From assembly GCA_901472505.1 (NCBI GenBank), contig LR590468.1, positions 1,178,001-1,242,000 of the forward strand: a stretch of DNA of 64,000 nt. Reading direction: 5' to 3'. Origin of the DNA: Proteus vulgaris. Its GTDB lineage: Bacteria > Pseudomonadota > Gammaproteobacteria > Enterobacterales > Enterobacteriaceae. Position 1 is the first letter of the stretch; every line of letters begins with the position of its first letter. Below are positions 9,057 through 18,536 of the stretch, one piece after another. The notes beneath the pieces were generated by a model, which made no database searches, was not told the DNA's origin, and saw only the letters and a list, made by a program, of their open reading frames with translations. A program made the translations under genes and the position numbers.

Positions 9057-10613
9057 ATGGATGTGATTGGCAAACAAAACTTACGTCAAATGTGGGATGA
9101 TTTGGCAGAGGTTTATAGTACAAAAACAGCGCTAATTTTTGGATCCGCACAAGGACAAGAGAGACAATTTAGCTACAGTGAATTAAATGAAGAGATAAAC
9201 AGAACCGCAAATCTTTTCCATGCTGGTGGCATAAAAAAAGGCGACCATGTTGCCTTGCATCTTGATAACTGCCCTGAATTTTTCTTTTGCTGGTTTGGGC
9301 TGGCAAAAATAGGCGCTGTCATGGTGCCTATTAATGCGCGATTTATGCATGAAGAGAGCGCATGGATAATCAACCACTGCCAAGCCCACTACGTGGTCAC
9401 ATGCGATAATTTCTACCCTATTTATCAACCTATGCTACAGGATGAACAAAACCCTTTAACGCAGTTGTTTTTAATAACAGAAAACAATCTCCCTGTTGAA
9501 AAAGGGGTTATCGACTTTTTAAAAGAGAAAGCCAAGCACCCTATTACGCTTAATCATTACACCCCATTAAGTGTGGATGATACGGCTGAAATTCTTTTTA
9601 CCTCAGGCACAACCTCTCAACCTAAAGGCGTTGTTATCACACACTATAACTTACGCTTTGCCGGTTATTATTCATCATGGCAAAACGCCTTACGGGAAGA
9701 TGACGTTTATCTTACTGTAATGCCTGCTTTTCATATTGATTGCCAATGCACGGCTTCCCTCGCGGCATTTTCAGTGGGTGCTACCTTTGTATTGTTAGAA
9801 AAATACAGTGCTAGAGCCTTTTGGAAACAGATAATTAAATACCAAGCAACGGTAACAGAATGTATTCCAATGATGATGAGAACTTTAATGGCCCAACCCA
9901 TTTCATCAGAAGAAAAGCAACACAAATTACGCGAAGTGATGTTCTACCTTAATCTCTCAGATGAAGAAAAAGACGCCTTTATTGAACGCTTTAAGGTTCG
10001 ATTACTCACCTCTTATGGCATGACAGAAACCATTGTTGGTTTAATTGGTGACAGGCCTGGCGATAAACGCCGTTGGCCATCAATTGGCAGACCGGGTTTT
10101 TGCTATCAAGCCCAAATTAGAGACAAACAAAATAACGAAGTCCCTGATGGGGTGGTAGGTGAGATTTGCGTAAAAGGTGAACCAGGAAAAACCTTATTCA
10201 AAGAGTATTACAATCGACCTGATGCAACAGCCAAAGCGCTAGAGCCAGAAGGTTGGTTACATACGGGTGATTATGGTTATCGTGATGACGAAGGCTTTTT
10301 CTATTTTGTTGATCGCAGTTGCAATATGATCAAACGCGGGGGTGAAAACGTCTCTTGCGTTGAGATTGAAAACATCATTTCTTCACACCCTAAAATTCAA
10401 GATGTGGCTGTAATAGGTGTCCCTGACAACATTCGTGATGAAGCGATCAAGGCCTTTGTGGTGCTGGTCGAGAATGAAACCTTGAGTGAAGAAGAGTTTT
10501 TCCATTTCTGTGAGCAAAGTATGGCGAAATTTAAAGTTCCCAGTGCTCTTGAATTTAGAGAGGGTTTACCACGTAACTGCTCCGGAAAAGTGATTAAAAA
10601 GCATTTGAAATAA
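9057..10613 (+). CDS. caiC: Crotonobetaine/carnitine-CoA ligase CaiC
   Basis: AMP-forming acyl-CoA synthetase that activates carnitine, crotonobetaine or butyrobetaine with CoA and ATP. The ATP-binding motif [11 protein letters not shown] lies near residues 182-192. [10 protein letters not shown] and the C-terminal hinge ([17 protein letters not shown]) follow, and the catalytic lysine is in NCSGKVIKK near the end. A frame with a TTG start opens at 8988, but the ATG at 9057 gives the family N-terminus [17 protein letters not shown] and 518 residues, close to the E. coli 517. The ribosome site at that ATG is weak, so the longer TTG form cannot be fully excluded. Confidence 0.93.
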   Translation: MDVIGKQNLRQMWDDLAEVYSTKTALIFGSAQGQERQFSYSELNEEINRTANLFHAGGIKKGDHVALHLDNCPEFFFCWFGLAKIGAVMVPINARFMHEESAWIINHCQAHYVVTCDNFYPIYQPMLQDEQNPLTQLFLITENNLPVEKGVIDFLKEKAKHPITLNHYTPLSVDDTAEILFTSGTTSQPKGVVITHYNLRFAGYYSSWQNALREDDVYLTVMPAFHIDCQCTASLAAFSVGATFVLLEKYSARAFWKQIIKYQATVTECIPMMMRTLMAQPISSEEKQHKLREVMFYLNLSDEEKDAFIERFKVRLLTSYGMTETIVGLIGDRPGDKRRWPSIGRPGFCYQAQIRDKQNNEVPDGVVGEICVKGEPGKTLFKEYYNRPDATAKALEPEGWLHTGDYGYRDDEGFFYFVDRSCNMIKRGGENVSCVEIENIISSHPKIQDVAVIGVPDNIRDEAIKAFVVLVENETLSEEEFFHFCEQSMAKFKVPSALEFREGLPRNCSGKVIKKHLK

Positions 10614-10689
10614 AGCATAGGTAGATTCAATCACAACTTAATAACCTCAATCATAAATGCTTATTTTTGATGATGAAAAGGAATACAAC

Positions 10690-11475
10690 ATGAGCCAATC
10701 ATTACACCTAACAACGCGTGGTTCAGTACTTGAAATTGTATTAGATAGACCAAAAGCCAATGCTATTGATGCGAAAACCAGCCATGAAATGGGAGAAGTT
10801 TTCCTACGTTTTCGTGATGATCCCAACTTACGTGTCGCGATTATTACAGGTGCAGGTGAACGCTTTTTCTCGGCAGGATGGGATTTAAAAGCAGCAGCTG
10901 AAGGTGAAGCTCCTGATGCTGATTTCGGCGCAGGCGGTTTTGCGGGGTTAACCGAGCTTTTCACTCTAGATAAACCCGTCATTGCAGCGGTTAACGGCTA
11001 TGCTTTTGGTGGTGGATTTGAATTAGCACTCGCTGCCGACATGATGGTGTGCTCAGACAACGCTTCTTTTGCGTTACCTGAAGCACAATTAGGTATTGTG
11101 CCAGATAGTGGAGGTGTTCTACGTTTACCTAAACGTCTCCCCCCTGCTATCGTCAATGAAATGCTGATGACAGGCCGTCGCATGAATGCAGACGAAGCAT
11201 TACGTTGGGGTATTGCAAACCGTGTTGTTAGCGTTGCTGAATTAATGGATAGCGCTCGTGAACTCGCAGATCAAATCGCCAATAGCGCCCCACTGGCTGT
11301 TGCAGCATTAAAAGAGATTTATCGTGCCACTAGCGAACTTTCTATTGAAGAAGGCTACAAATTAATGCGCAGTGGTGTATTAAAACATTATCCAAGTGTT
11401 CTCCATTCAGAAGATGCCACAGAAGGACCACTTGCCTTTGCTGAGAAACGTGTACCTGAATGGAAAGGACGGTAA
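10690..11475 (+). CDS. caiD: Crotonobetainyl-CoA hydratase (carnitinyl-CoA dehydratase) CaiD
   Basis: Crotonase-superfamily enzyme that interconverts L-carnitinyl-CoA and crotonobetainyl-CoA. The start at 10690 gives 261 residues with [21 protein letters not shown], and an AAGGA ribosome site sits 7 bp upstream. The in-frame ATG at 10657 lacks such a site. The oxyanion-hole and CoA regions are visible as [13 protein letters not shown] and [19 protein letters not shown], with conserved acidic residues in [13 protein letters not shown]. The gene sits 76 bp after caiC in the cai operon. Confidence 0.96.
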   Translation: MSQSLHLTTRGSVLEIVLDRPKANAIDAKTSHEMGEVFLRFRDDPNLRVAIITGAGERFFSAGWDLKAAAEGEAPDADFGAGGFAGLTELFTLDKPVIAAVNGYAFGGGFELALAADMMVCSDNASFALPEAQLGIVPDSGGVLRLPKRLPPAIVNEMLMTGRRMNADEALRWGIANRVVSVAELMDSARELADQIANSAPLAVAALKEIYRATSELSIEEGYKLMRSGVLKHYPSVLHSEDATEGPLAFAEKRVPEWKGR

Positions 11476-11514
11476 TTATCTAGTGTTTCGATAATACAAC
11501 AAAGAGGAAAACGG

Positions 11515-12108
11515 ATGAGTATCTACGCGTTTGAAGGTCTTGTTCCTGTAGTACATCCAACCGCCTATATTCACCCATCTGCGGTATTAATTGGTGATGT
11601 CATTATTGGCGCGGGTGTTTATATTGGCCCATTAGCCTCATTAAGAGGGGATTATGGACGCTTAATTGTTGAAGCAGGTGCTAACCTTCAAGATGGTTGT
11701 GTCATGCATGGTTATACAGATATGGATACCATAGTAAGAGAAAATGGACACATCGGACACGTAGCGATCCTTCATAGTTGTATTATCGGGCGTGACAGCT
11801 TAGTCGGCATGAATAGCGTGATTATGGATGGAGCCGTGATTGGTGAAGAAAGCATTGTAGCGGCAATGAGCTTTGTAAAAGCGGGTTTTCAAGGACAACC
11901 TCGCCAAATGTTAATTGGCAGTCCTGCCAAACATTTGCGCGATATTACTGATCAAGAGATGGAATGGAAGCGCATGAACACGCGTGAATATCAAGATCTC
12001 ACAGTACGTTGCCACCAAAGCTTAGTCGAAACAATGCCACTAGCCGCGCCTGAACCTAATCGTCCACGTTTACGAGGCACTACAGACGTTAAACCTAAAG
12101 GTCAGTAA
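11515..12108 (+). CDS. caiE: Carnitine operon protein CaiE
   Basis: Left-handed beta-helix protein of the gamma-carbonic-anhydrase-like hexapeptide-repeat family. In E. coli it raises CaiB and CaiD activity, possibly through cofactor supply. It has 197 residues. Hexapeptide repeats run through residues 15-120 ([19 protein letters not shown], then [10 protein letters not shown]). A putative metal-site histidine set is seen in [18 protein letters not shown]. The ribosome site AGAGGA is strong. It is the last gene of the cai operon and is followed by a terminator shared with convergent caiF. Confidence 0.95.
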   Translation: MSIYAFEGLVPVVHPTAYIHPSAVLIGDVIIGAGVYIGPLASLRGDYGRLIVEAGANLQDGCVMHGYTDMDTIVRENGHIGHVAILHSCIIGRDSLVGMNSVIMDGAVIGEESIVAAMSFVKAGFQGQPRQMLIGSPAKHLRDITDQEMEWKRMNTREYQDLTVRCHQSLVETMPLAAPEPNRPRLRGTTDVKPKGQ

Positions 12109-12115
12109 TAAACAG

Positions 12116-12139
12116 CGACAGGCATCATTGCGCCTGTCG
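12116..12139 (+). terminator. cai operon terminator hairpin
   Basis: An 8-bp stem CGACAGGC/GCCTGTCG with an 8-base loop, followed by a T-rich but interrupted tail. It lies between convergent caiE and caiF and may act for both. Confidence 0.6.
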
Positions 12140-12172
12140 TATTGTATTTATTGTAAGATCATAAATGATCAG

Positions 12173-12565
12173 TTAGCGTCGTTGTGATTTTGACAGCATC
12201 CATTGCCATTTCTGCTCATGGTTGAGCCCATGAGGGATCATCGTCGCTAATTTTTCAGGTGAGCTTTGACTACTTTTTCCTTGAGCATGACCTTTTAAAC
12301 GTGAATAGAGTTGAGGATCAATATGACTCACTTTGATCATTCGTTGGCACTGACATCCTCTGCCTTCAAGTTGATTAGGAACACTTTTCGTTTCACACTC
12401 AATTTCTTTCACATCAGAAAGGATGTAAGAAACGATATTAATCGCATTACATTGAGGGATATCGAATTTTTTCGCGATCTCTTTTGCGCTTACCCAACGC
12501 TCTTGTTCTTGAACCCAATCAGCAATTGACAGATAGAGTGGCTTATTCATGTATTCTTCACACAT
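12173..12565 (-). CDS. caiF: Carnitine operon transcriptional activator CaiF
   Basis: Small activator required with CRP for the divergent cai and fix promoters. It has 130 residues, against 131 in E. coli. The ends are conserved (MCEEYMNKPLYLSIADW and QKWQWMLSKSQRR), as is the block PNQLEGRGCQCQRMIKV near 63-79. A winged-helix-like N-terminal half is predicted from WVSAKEIAKKFDIPQCNAINIVSYIL. The gene is convergent with caiE and is the obvious reader of the 59-bp operator array at 4491-4677. Confidence 0.95.
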   Translation of the reverse strand: MCEEYMNKPLYLSIADWVQEQERWVSAKEIAKKFDIPQCNAINIVSYILSDVKEIECETKSVPNQLEGRGCQCQRMIKVSHIDPQLYSRLKGHAQGKSSQSSPEKLATMIPHGLNHEQKWQWMLSKSQRR

Positions 12566-13113
12566 ATTTACTCCAGTATTACAAATAAAATTTTATTTAT
12601 TGCTAAATAAAAATAATAACTGTATATGTTAATTATCATTGCACCACGGAGTATCCGTTTTCCCTGTTAATTTGGTAATTTAACTACCCCATCAATATAA
12701 TATTAATTTATTTTTAACAACCAAACTCGTTAATTAACACGCCTGTCACAATTTATTATTTTGTTATTAAAACAAAAGTAATAACTATTAAACTGAGTAA
12801 AAATAAAAATTAATTAAATTAAAAAAAACAAACATAACACATTGATAAATAAAGCATTTGAAACAACAAAATAAAAAACAATAGATTATATTAATAATCC
12901 ATTTCTAGACTAACATTATAATAATAGATTTGAATTTAGATTGCTAGAAAGGTGGCTTATTATTAGATATAAATCAATATTCGTTTATTTAATGCAATAA
13001 TAACCCAGTGATTAAAACATTAGTAAAAGTGAAGATTAGTATTTTATATACTAAAAGCGATAAACTAAGTGCTATATAACTCTATAGCACCTAGTCTCAT
13101 ATTATTAAATTGA
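12566..13113. other. AT-rich intergenic region with caiF promoter
   Basis: About 550 bp that is very rich in A and T. It must hold the caiF promoter at its left end and the aldolase terminator (13069-13090) at its right end. No other ORF, RNA gene or repeat was recognised. Confidence 0.6.
13069..13090 (-). terminator. Terminator of the fructose-6-phosphate aldolase gene
   Basis: An inverted repeat GTGCTATA/TATAGCAC with a 6-base loop, extended by a further CTA/TAG pair outside one mismatch. On the minus strand it is followed by a T-rich stretch. It sits just past the aldolase stop. Confidence 0.6.
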
Positions 13114-13776
13114 TTATAAAAAACGACGCTCAAATGCAGTTTGCCAATCATCCGAAAATCTATTTACCGCATCATCCACAACTGGTGAGCGAATAATAGA
13201 GTAAGCAAGCTCAATCGGTAATGTTACCGAAGAAGCCCCCGCTAATAAACAATCAACAACTTGTCTTGGTGTTTTAAAACTCGCTGCTAAGATTTTAGTC
13301 GGTAAATTATGCATAGTAATTAAGGTTTGTAATTCTTTGACAACCCTTACCCCATCAGAGCCTTGTCTATCCATTCGGTGAACATAAGGCGCAATATAAT
13401 CTGCCCCTGCTAAAGCCGCCATTAACCCTTGTGAGACACTGTAAATCGCGGTACCTAATACCAGCATATTTTTTTGCTTTAATTGTTTAATGGCGACAAG
13501 CCCCGCTTCAGTAACTGGGATTTTAATCACGGTATTATCCGCGATATTGCCAATACGTAATGCTTCTTCAACCATGGTATCGACATCACTGGCAATGACC
13601 TGTGCAAATACTCGGCCTTTGCCTCCCATTGCAGCTTTTAATTCAGGTAACAGCGTTTCAATATCTTGTGCTGATTTAGCAATAATAGACGGATTGGTGG
13701 TGACACCTGCAATAGGAAGAACTTGAGAGAGTTTTCTGACTTCTTCGATATCCGCTGTATCTAAATAGATTTCCAT
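13114..13776 (-). CDS. fsa: Fructose-6-phosphate aldolase (FsaA/FsaB family)
   Basis: Transaldolase-like class I aldolase that cleaves fructose 6-phosphate to dihydroxyacetone and glyceraldehyde 3-phosphate, and acts in the reverse direction. It has exactly 220 residues, the family length. The Schiff-base lysine is K85 in TVIKIPVT, and the phosphate-site region AASFKTPRQVVDCLLAG is conserved. The N-terminus MEIYLDTADIEEVRKLS matches the family start. It is monocistronic, with its own terminator. I cannot tell FsaA from FsaB by eye. Confidence 0.93.
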   Translation of the reverse strand: MEIYLDTADIEEVRKLSQVLPIAGVTTNPSIIAKSAQDIETLLPELKAAMGGKGRVFAQVIASDVDTMVEEALRIGNIADNTVIKIPVTEAGLVAIKQLKQKNMLVLGTAIYSVSQGLMAALAGADYIAPYVHRMDRQGSDGVRVVKELQTLITMHNLPTKILAASFKTPRQVVDCLLAGASSVTLPIELAYSIIRSPVVDDAVNRFSDDWQTAFERRFL

Positions 13777-13870
13777 AATCGCGCCTCAATAATGTTGGTT
13801 TTTAAGCTAAATAATTATAGGTATAACGTAAAAAGTAGCATTGTGCGCGATGGATTTCTAGTGGTTCCAA

Positions 13871-13900
13871 TAAAAATAGCGCCCGAGTAGAGGCGCTATT
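13871..13900 (-). terminator. Terminator downstream of the AA10 gene
   Basis: A 9-bp stem AATAGCGCC/GGCGCTATT with an 8-base loop. On the minus strand it is followed by a five-T run, which fits the end of the polysaccharide monooxygenase transcript. Confidence 0.65.
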
Positions 13901-14067
13901 AATTAAATAACAATAATAAATGATTATAGTTTCTAGTTAATAAAAAACATTAACTCTGATCCAAATTTAGAATTCGGATTTATGATCTATTTATAATTTA
14001 AAATAAATAAGATTGAGTACAATACCATTATTGATATTAAATAATTTCTTCTATTACGTTAAATTTA

Positions 14068-14679
14068 TTATTTTTTAAATTCAGCATCGATAACTTGATA
14101 AAAAGCATTACCTGTATCCGCAATATCCCAAACGCCTAAAATAATCTGATAACCTGAGCGCTCTGGTATATTACAATTTATCTCTACGGTTTCTGTTGGT
14201 ATTTTGCCATTATCATCTTGTTGGCAGAATGGTGTTAAATCAAAATCAGCACGGGTCAATGGTTTATTTACATCCCACCCTGGTTTCGTAATAAAAAACC
14301 GCCATGATTCAGTGCTATGTTTAGCCGTTAATGTCCATTTAAACATATTTTCTCCACTTTTCATTGCCACTTTATGCCAACGATCAGCACTTTGTGCATT
14401 TAAAGCAGAAAAAGCTTCTTTCCCACCACTAGCAATTTGACCATCAGCAGGCCCATCTTTAGGAAATCCTTTAAGCCCCTCAATTGATTGAGGTTCATAC
14501 TGTATTGGACCACAATCTTTATTTAAATTTTTCCCTTTTGCTGAACAAAGAAAAGCTCTGCTAGGAGGAGTATCAATGTATCCATGTTTTAACGTCACAT
14601 CAGCTGACGCTGTTGAAATAAAACCCGCTGATGATAGTAATAATGTTGCAGTGAATACCATAAGTTTATTTTTCTTCAT
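14068..14679 (-). CDS. AA10 lytic polysaccharide monooxygenase / chitin-binding protein (GbpA/CBP21-like)
   Basis: Secreted copper enzyme family that oxidatively cleaves chitin or related polymers. It has 203 residues, with a signal peptide (hydrophobic stretch 8-24, ASA at 24-26). The domain is nearly complete by comparison with Serratia CBP21: HGYIDTPPSR, YEPQSIEGLKGFPKDGPADG, then AKHSTESWRFFITKPGW and ILGVWDIADTGNAFYQVID. The copper histidines would be H32 and H121. Oddly, five residues (DVTLK) separate the predicted signal cleavage after A26 from H32. A histidine brace needs His at the mature N-terminus, so activity depends on where cleavage really happens. It lies downstream of the Tc island, on the same strand. 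Confidence 0.9.
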   Translation of the reverse strand: MKKNKLMVFTATLLLSSAGFISTASADVTLKHGYIDTPPSRAFLCSAKGKNLNKDCGPIQYEPQSIEGLKGFPKDGPADGQIASGGKEAFSALNAQSADRWHKVAMKSGENMFKWTLTAKHSTESWRFFITKPGWDVNKPLTRADFDLTPFCQQDDNGKIPTETVEINCNIPERSGYQIILGVWDIADTGNAFYQVIDAEFKK

Positions 14680-14934
14680 AATAAAGCCTCATAATTATTA
14701 ATAAGTGTTTTTAAATATAATGATTGCATCAATCACAATATATACTAGTCAAAAAAAGATAATTAAATATTCATTTATTTATATTTGTGAGCAACATCGC
14801 CATTTAATTTAATATTAAAATGAGACTAACACGGTCATTTAATATTTATTAAATGACTATCAATAACAAAAATAATAAATTAAATTATTTTTATTACTTT
14901 TTTATATTTTATTAAAAGAAATAAAATCATCAAT
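14680..14934. other. Promoter region of the AA10 gene
   Basis: AT-rich leader between the AA10 gene and the Tc-island terminator. No gene, repeat or recognised operator was seen. Confidence 0.5.
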
Positions 14935-14985
14935 ATAAAATAAAAACAACCCAAATAAGACAGAAATGCTGTCTCTCTGGGTTGT
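14935..14985 (-). terminator. Strong terminator of the Tc island
   Basis: A two-part stem: ACAACCCA/TGGGTTGT (14946-14953 with 14978-14985) outside GACAG/CTGTC (14959-14963 with 14969-14973). On the minus strand it is followed by TTTTTATTTTAT. It ends the tca-lysis-tccC transcript. Confidence 0.8.
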
Positions 14986-15065
14986 ATATTTTGGGATATG
15001 TTTTAACGTGATTACAATATAGCAATATACAATCGCAATTGATGTCATTCTGTAATTACGATGTA

Positions 15066-15363
15066 TTAATGTAAACGAGTTTTCATTGAGTTCAGAACAC
15101 TAATTTTGTTCGTCTTCATATCGATAATCACATCTTCCGACAATACTTTCACATTAACTTTTCCTGAATCCTTGGCCAATAGGGCATAACTATAACCAGC
15201 CCTGCCGGAGAAACTAGGCAACTTAGCTTCAAGATTATAATCAAATGTAGCGACATTTTCTTGGACATGATCGATCTTCGTGCCTTGTTTCCCAAGATAA
15301 GTTATTGCCGAAGCTTATCTTATCGTCTTTGAGACTGACTAATAATATATTTATTAAAAACAC
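15066..15363 (-). pseudogene. Degenerate small ORF downstream of tccC
   Basis: The reverse strand is open with no start codon from 15314 to a stop at 15066 (82 codons, including NVATFDYNLEAKLPSFSGRA and NVKVLSEDVIIDMKTNKI). Upstream, another frame runs from a GTG at 15361-15363 (MFLINILLVSLKDDKISFG). Removing one T near 15295 would join the two into a roughly 99-residue protein. The GTG overlaps the corrected tccC stop as TAGTG. I do not recognise the family. Same-strand placement directly after a polymorphic Rhs/TccC gene suggests a displaced toxin-tip fragment or a small accessory gene. Composition is less AT-rich than the tccC 3' end. Confidence 0.5.
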
Positions 15364-15388
15364 TATTTATTTACAGGTTTAAGTTGTT

Positions 15389-18199
15389 CTAAAGAGAACG
15401 TGAGGATTTCACATTATAAGTTTCATTGTGACTCAGTATTGCACCTCGGCAAAAACCACAAACGATATTTTTATAATTGATATCATTTTTTTCTAATTCT
15501 TTTAAAACACTTCCTAATGTTACATTTGCTAATAAGCTCTTTATATCTTTCCTATTTCTGACAATTAGAAAATCAGATCTCACCGTATTACTATCCATTA
15601 TTGCAAAATCTCTATTTGAAGATAATGCCGTAGCGACGGATTCAATCGTATCATCTTCATATTTTGATAATGCGTAGTCCTTTACTTTTCCTTTTGAATG
15701 GCTACCTGATAACCCCCATAATCCTCGACTATTTAAAATCTCAACCGCATTTTGTTTTTTCGGAATAGTGTCTTCACTCGTAATAGAAACAAATGTTTTA
15801 TTTTTTCCTGTCGCTAAGTTAGATATTTTAGGATCAGCTAAATACGTTTTATGTGGATTTAAGAAATCTAATGTAGTCCCTTCTGGCGGAGAAATTTCAT
15901 TGTGCCAAGGGAAATATCCACCATGTGATGTAATCACTAATTGTTCTGATTGATGGTCTGGTGTCGATATTATTTTAAAATATTTACCTAATTCACTAAT
16001 CCCATATTTAAAGCCTTTTTTATATCCTGTTAATTCTTTATATTCTGTTGGTAACTTATTAACAAAATGATGAGTATTTAAAGTATTCGCAGATGTTTCT
16101 GATAAATTAGCCGCTTCACTTGTACTTGTAGATGCTAAAGTATCTTCTTTTAATGGTATTCGTCCATCCGGATCATGCAATGTCACAGGGTTATTACGCA
16201 CCATTCGGTATAAATTTAGCCCATCAATCGTACCGGCTGGGTCGGCACTTAACCAGCGACCAATCCACGGTTGATAATAACGATAACCGTAGTAATACAT
16301 ACCCGTAGCGTCTTTTTCTTTACCTGAATAACGAATGGTTTTGTAATCAGCCTCTACTGCATTTTCGCTAGACCAAATCGCAGTGCCACCATAAGGGTAA
16401 TACTCTTCATAGCTAATTAATTGCCCTTTACCATCGGTTTCTAATCCACTGTTGCCAATACCGTCATCATAGCTATAACGCAGTGAGTTATTTTCAATTC
16501 CTTTCGGTGTGCCAATTTCCCAACACAATGCTCTGACTTTTGCACTCGTGCCTGCTTGAATTTGTACAACGGCATATTTCTCTATCACAGAATTTGTACT
16601 CACGTCCCATTGTTCAATATTCGGTAAATAGTGCGTAGTGACTCTTTCTAAATCACCGCCAGCAGTTTTACGCCCACGTATTTTCGTCATACGTTGGCTC
16701 GCACTGTTATATTGATAAGTTTCACCCTCAGACAAATGCCCACTTTCCATTATCTCTTTTGTGGCTTTCAAATGATTACGGCTATCCCAAATAATGGCAT
16801 CACCATTAAGAAGCTGGGTTAAATTACCGCTCTCATCAAAATAGCTATCGACTTGCTTCGGATCAGAACATTGTGATTTAAGTAATGCCCGATTAGTTTT
16901 ATTAGATATGGTTATATCTTGGGTAAAGCTTTGTTGCGCAATAGCGGAGTTATGACGGATTTGCGTTAAATTACCGCCTCTGTCATAAGCGTATAAACGC
17001 GTGTAATTGGTATAACTTTGTGCATCTTTGACCAACGTGGTAATGGTTTGAGATTGGATTGATGCAGGTGTTTTTTGATTGGCAGATTCACGGCCTGTTG
17101 CACTCACTAATTGATACAGAGAGTCATAGATATAACGATTTTCAGGCACGATTTTCTGATTACGCCAGTAGCGAGTCGCTTCAGCATCATTTTTCAGACA
17201 GATAATATTGCCGACGGGATCGTACTCATAACGCAGATCTTGCATGATCTTCGCACCTAATGCATGACCTTGAGGACGCTGTGTTTTGACATTCAGTAAA
17301 CGTTGCGTTTCAGGCTCATATTCATAAGTGGTGACTAAGCCATTACCCTGCTCTTCACATAATTTTTGCCCCGTAGCAGAATAGGTTAAAGCGCGTAAAA
17401 TCACTTGTTCTGATTGTCCTTTTAAGGTCAACCAAGATTGCTTAACAAAGCCTGCAATATCATAGGCAATACGGCGTTTATTCCCCTTTGCATCGGTTTC
17501 TTCTAATACAACCCCTGTCGCATCATAAGTATATTGAGTGGTAAATTTTTCAGCTTGTTGAATATCATTTACTTCACGACTTGAATTCCAATCAATAACA
17601 CTGCCCATATGCAATTGTTGTGTTTCTGCAATAACATGCCCCAAGAGAGAATAATTGCTATACGTTTTTTTACCTGCCGTATCAAAGTGTTCAATACATT
17701 TTCCCACTTGATTGGTATCGATTAACTCACTCGCGTTTCCTTGTCCCCATTTAAATTTCTGAATAACCTTCGTGTCTGAATTCCCTAATTTTCCTTCTTT
17801 GACTTGCTCTAAATATCGCTCAACGCTGGGCTCAGAATATTCATACGTTGTCACCGTACCTTTTGCATTAATCTGTTGTGAAACGGTACCCTCAATATCA
17901 TTAAGACTAAAGCTTGTACCATTATCAATCCCTTGAGATACAGCAATCGCGCCACCTAAACTCACTGTTTGTTGAATATTCGGTTGTATTGCTGAATTTG
18001 ATTGTTGTGTTTCATACAATCTTGCATCAATACTGCGTTCTAAATAACCGCGAGCATGATAATGGTGACGCGTAATACGTTCATCCGTTTGGTTAACCGT
18101 ATCAGGATGACGGCAATAGCTAATTTCTCGAATAGCCGATCCTCGATTATCATGAACCACCACCGTTGGTGTTCTTGTGTGTAATTGTTTATTTAACAT
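15389..18199 (-). CDS. tccC: TccC-type (TcC) Rhs-repeat toxin with variable C-terminus
   Basis: C component of a Tc toxin. The Rhs-repeat core forms, with TcB, the cocoon that encloses the cleaved C-terminal effector. It has 936 residues. YD/Rhs repeats fill residues about 30-660, and the Rhs core ends with YYYGYRYYQPWIGRWLSADP and NNPVTLHDPDG (D676-G679). The 257-residue tail after G679 is more AT-rich and holds LVITSHGGYFPW (H759) and NIVCGFCRGAI (C914, C917), a hydrophobic-strand/His-Gly then strand/Cys layout reminiscent of caspase-fold (clan CD) enzymes or the putative Stv-type domain. This is tentative. One extra A at 15407-15409 would change the end to one finishing SLEQLKPVNK. Confidence 0.88.
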   Translation of the reverse strand: MLNKQLHTRTPTVVVHDNRGSAIREISYCRHPDTVNQTDERITRHHYHARGYLERSIDARLYETQQSNSAIQPNIQQTVSLGGAIAVSQGIDNGTSFSLNDIEGTVSQQINAKGTVTTYEYSEPSVERYLEQVKEGKLGNSDTKVIQKFKWGQGNASELIDTNQVGKCIEHFDTAGKKTYSNYSLLGHVIAETQQLHMGSVIDWNSSREVNDIQQAEKFTTQYTYDATGVVLEETDAKGNKRRIAYDIAGFVKQSWLTLKGQSEQVILRALTYSATGQKLCEEQGNGLVTTYEYEPETQRLLNVKTQRPQGHALGAKIMQDLRYEYDPVGNIICLKNDAEATRYWRNQKIVPENRYIYDSLYQLVSATGRESANQKTPASIQSQTITTLVKDAQSYTNYTRLYAYDRGGNLTQIRHNSAIAQQSFTQDITISNKTNRALLKSQCSDPKQVDSYFDESGNLTQLLNGDAIIWDSRNHLKATKEIMESGHLSEGETYQYNSASQRMTKIRGRKTAGGDLERVTTHYLPNIEQWDVSTNSVIEKYAVVQIQAGTSAKVRALCWEIGTPKGIENNSLRYSYDDGIGNSGLETDGKGQLISYEEYYPYGGTAIWSSENAVEADYKTIRYSGKEKDATGMYYYGYRYYQPWIGRWLSADPAGTIDGLNLYRMVRNNPVTLHDPDGRIPLKEDTLASTSTSEAANLSETSANTLNTHHFVNKLPTEYKELTGYKKGFKYGISELGKYFKIISTPDHQSEQLVITSHGGYFPWHNEISPPEGTTLDFLNPHKTYLADPKISNLATGKNKTFVSITSEDTIPKKQNAVEILNSRGLWGLSGSHSKGKVKDYALSKYEDDTIESVATALSSNRDFAIMDSNTVRSDFLIVRNRKDIKSLLANVTLGSVLKELEKNDINYKNIVCGFCRGAILSHNETYNVKSSRSL

Positions 18200-18203
18200 A
18201 TTT

Positions 18204-18536
18204 CTATAATTCCTTAATTTGCTTTCTTTTATGATCTAACTCATGAGTACCAAGCTGATTTTTTGTTGCCAATATTTCTACTACCGCTTTTTTATCGGTA
18301 TTACATTTTTCTAATACCAACATTAAACGTGCCACATAATCAGGATAATCCCCCCATACTTGCACATTAAAAAACGGTGCTGAACAGGGCTGTAATAAGT
18401 GTGTTGGTACAAATTTTTCGGGTGCTTTAACGACGGTTAAGGGTGTTTTGCTGCAACTGGATAACAGCGTCAGGCACAGACTCATTAGCACAAGGCGTTT
18501 GAGCCAGAAGTAGCCGTAATTCTTGGCGTATTGCAT
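18204..18536 (-). CDS. Rz1-like outer-membrane spanin lipoprotein
   Basis: Outer-membrane spanin that fuses the inner and outer membranes at the last step of lysis. It has 110 residues. The signal region VLMSLCLTLLSSC (lipobox LSSC, lipidated cysteine near 28) defines a lipoprotein. It starts inside the Rz-like gene in another frame (overlap 18427-18536), the hallmark of Rz/Rz1 pairs. It counts as ChiZ-like in type 10 secretion cassettes. It ends 4 bp before tccC. Confidence 0.8.
   Translation of the reverse strand: MQYAKNYGYFWLKRLVLMSLCLTLLSSCSKTPLTVVKAPEKFVPTHLLQPCSAPFFNVQVWGDYPDYVARLMLVLEKCNTDKKAVVEILATKNQLGTHELDHKRKQIKEL

Noticed and set aside
12566..13113. Hidden gene or small RNA in the 548-bp gap
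   Set aside because: Only AT-rich sequence with stops in all frames and no convincing promoter-terminator pair apart from the aldolase terminator.
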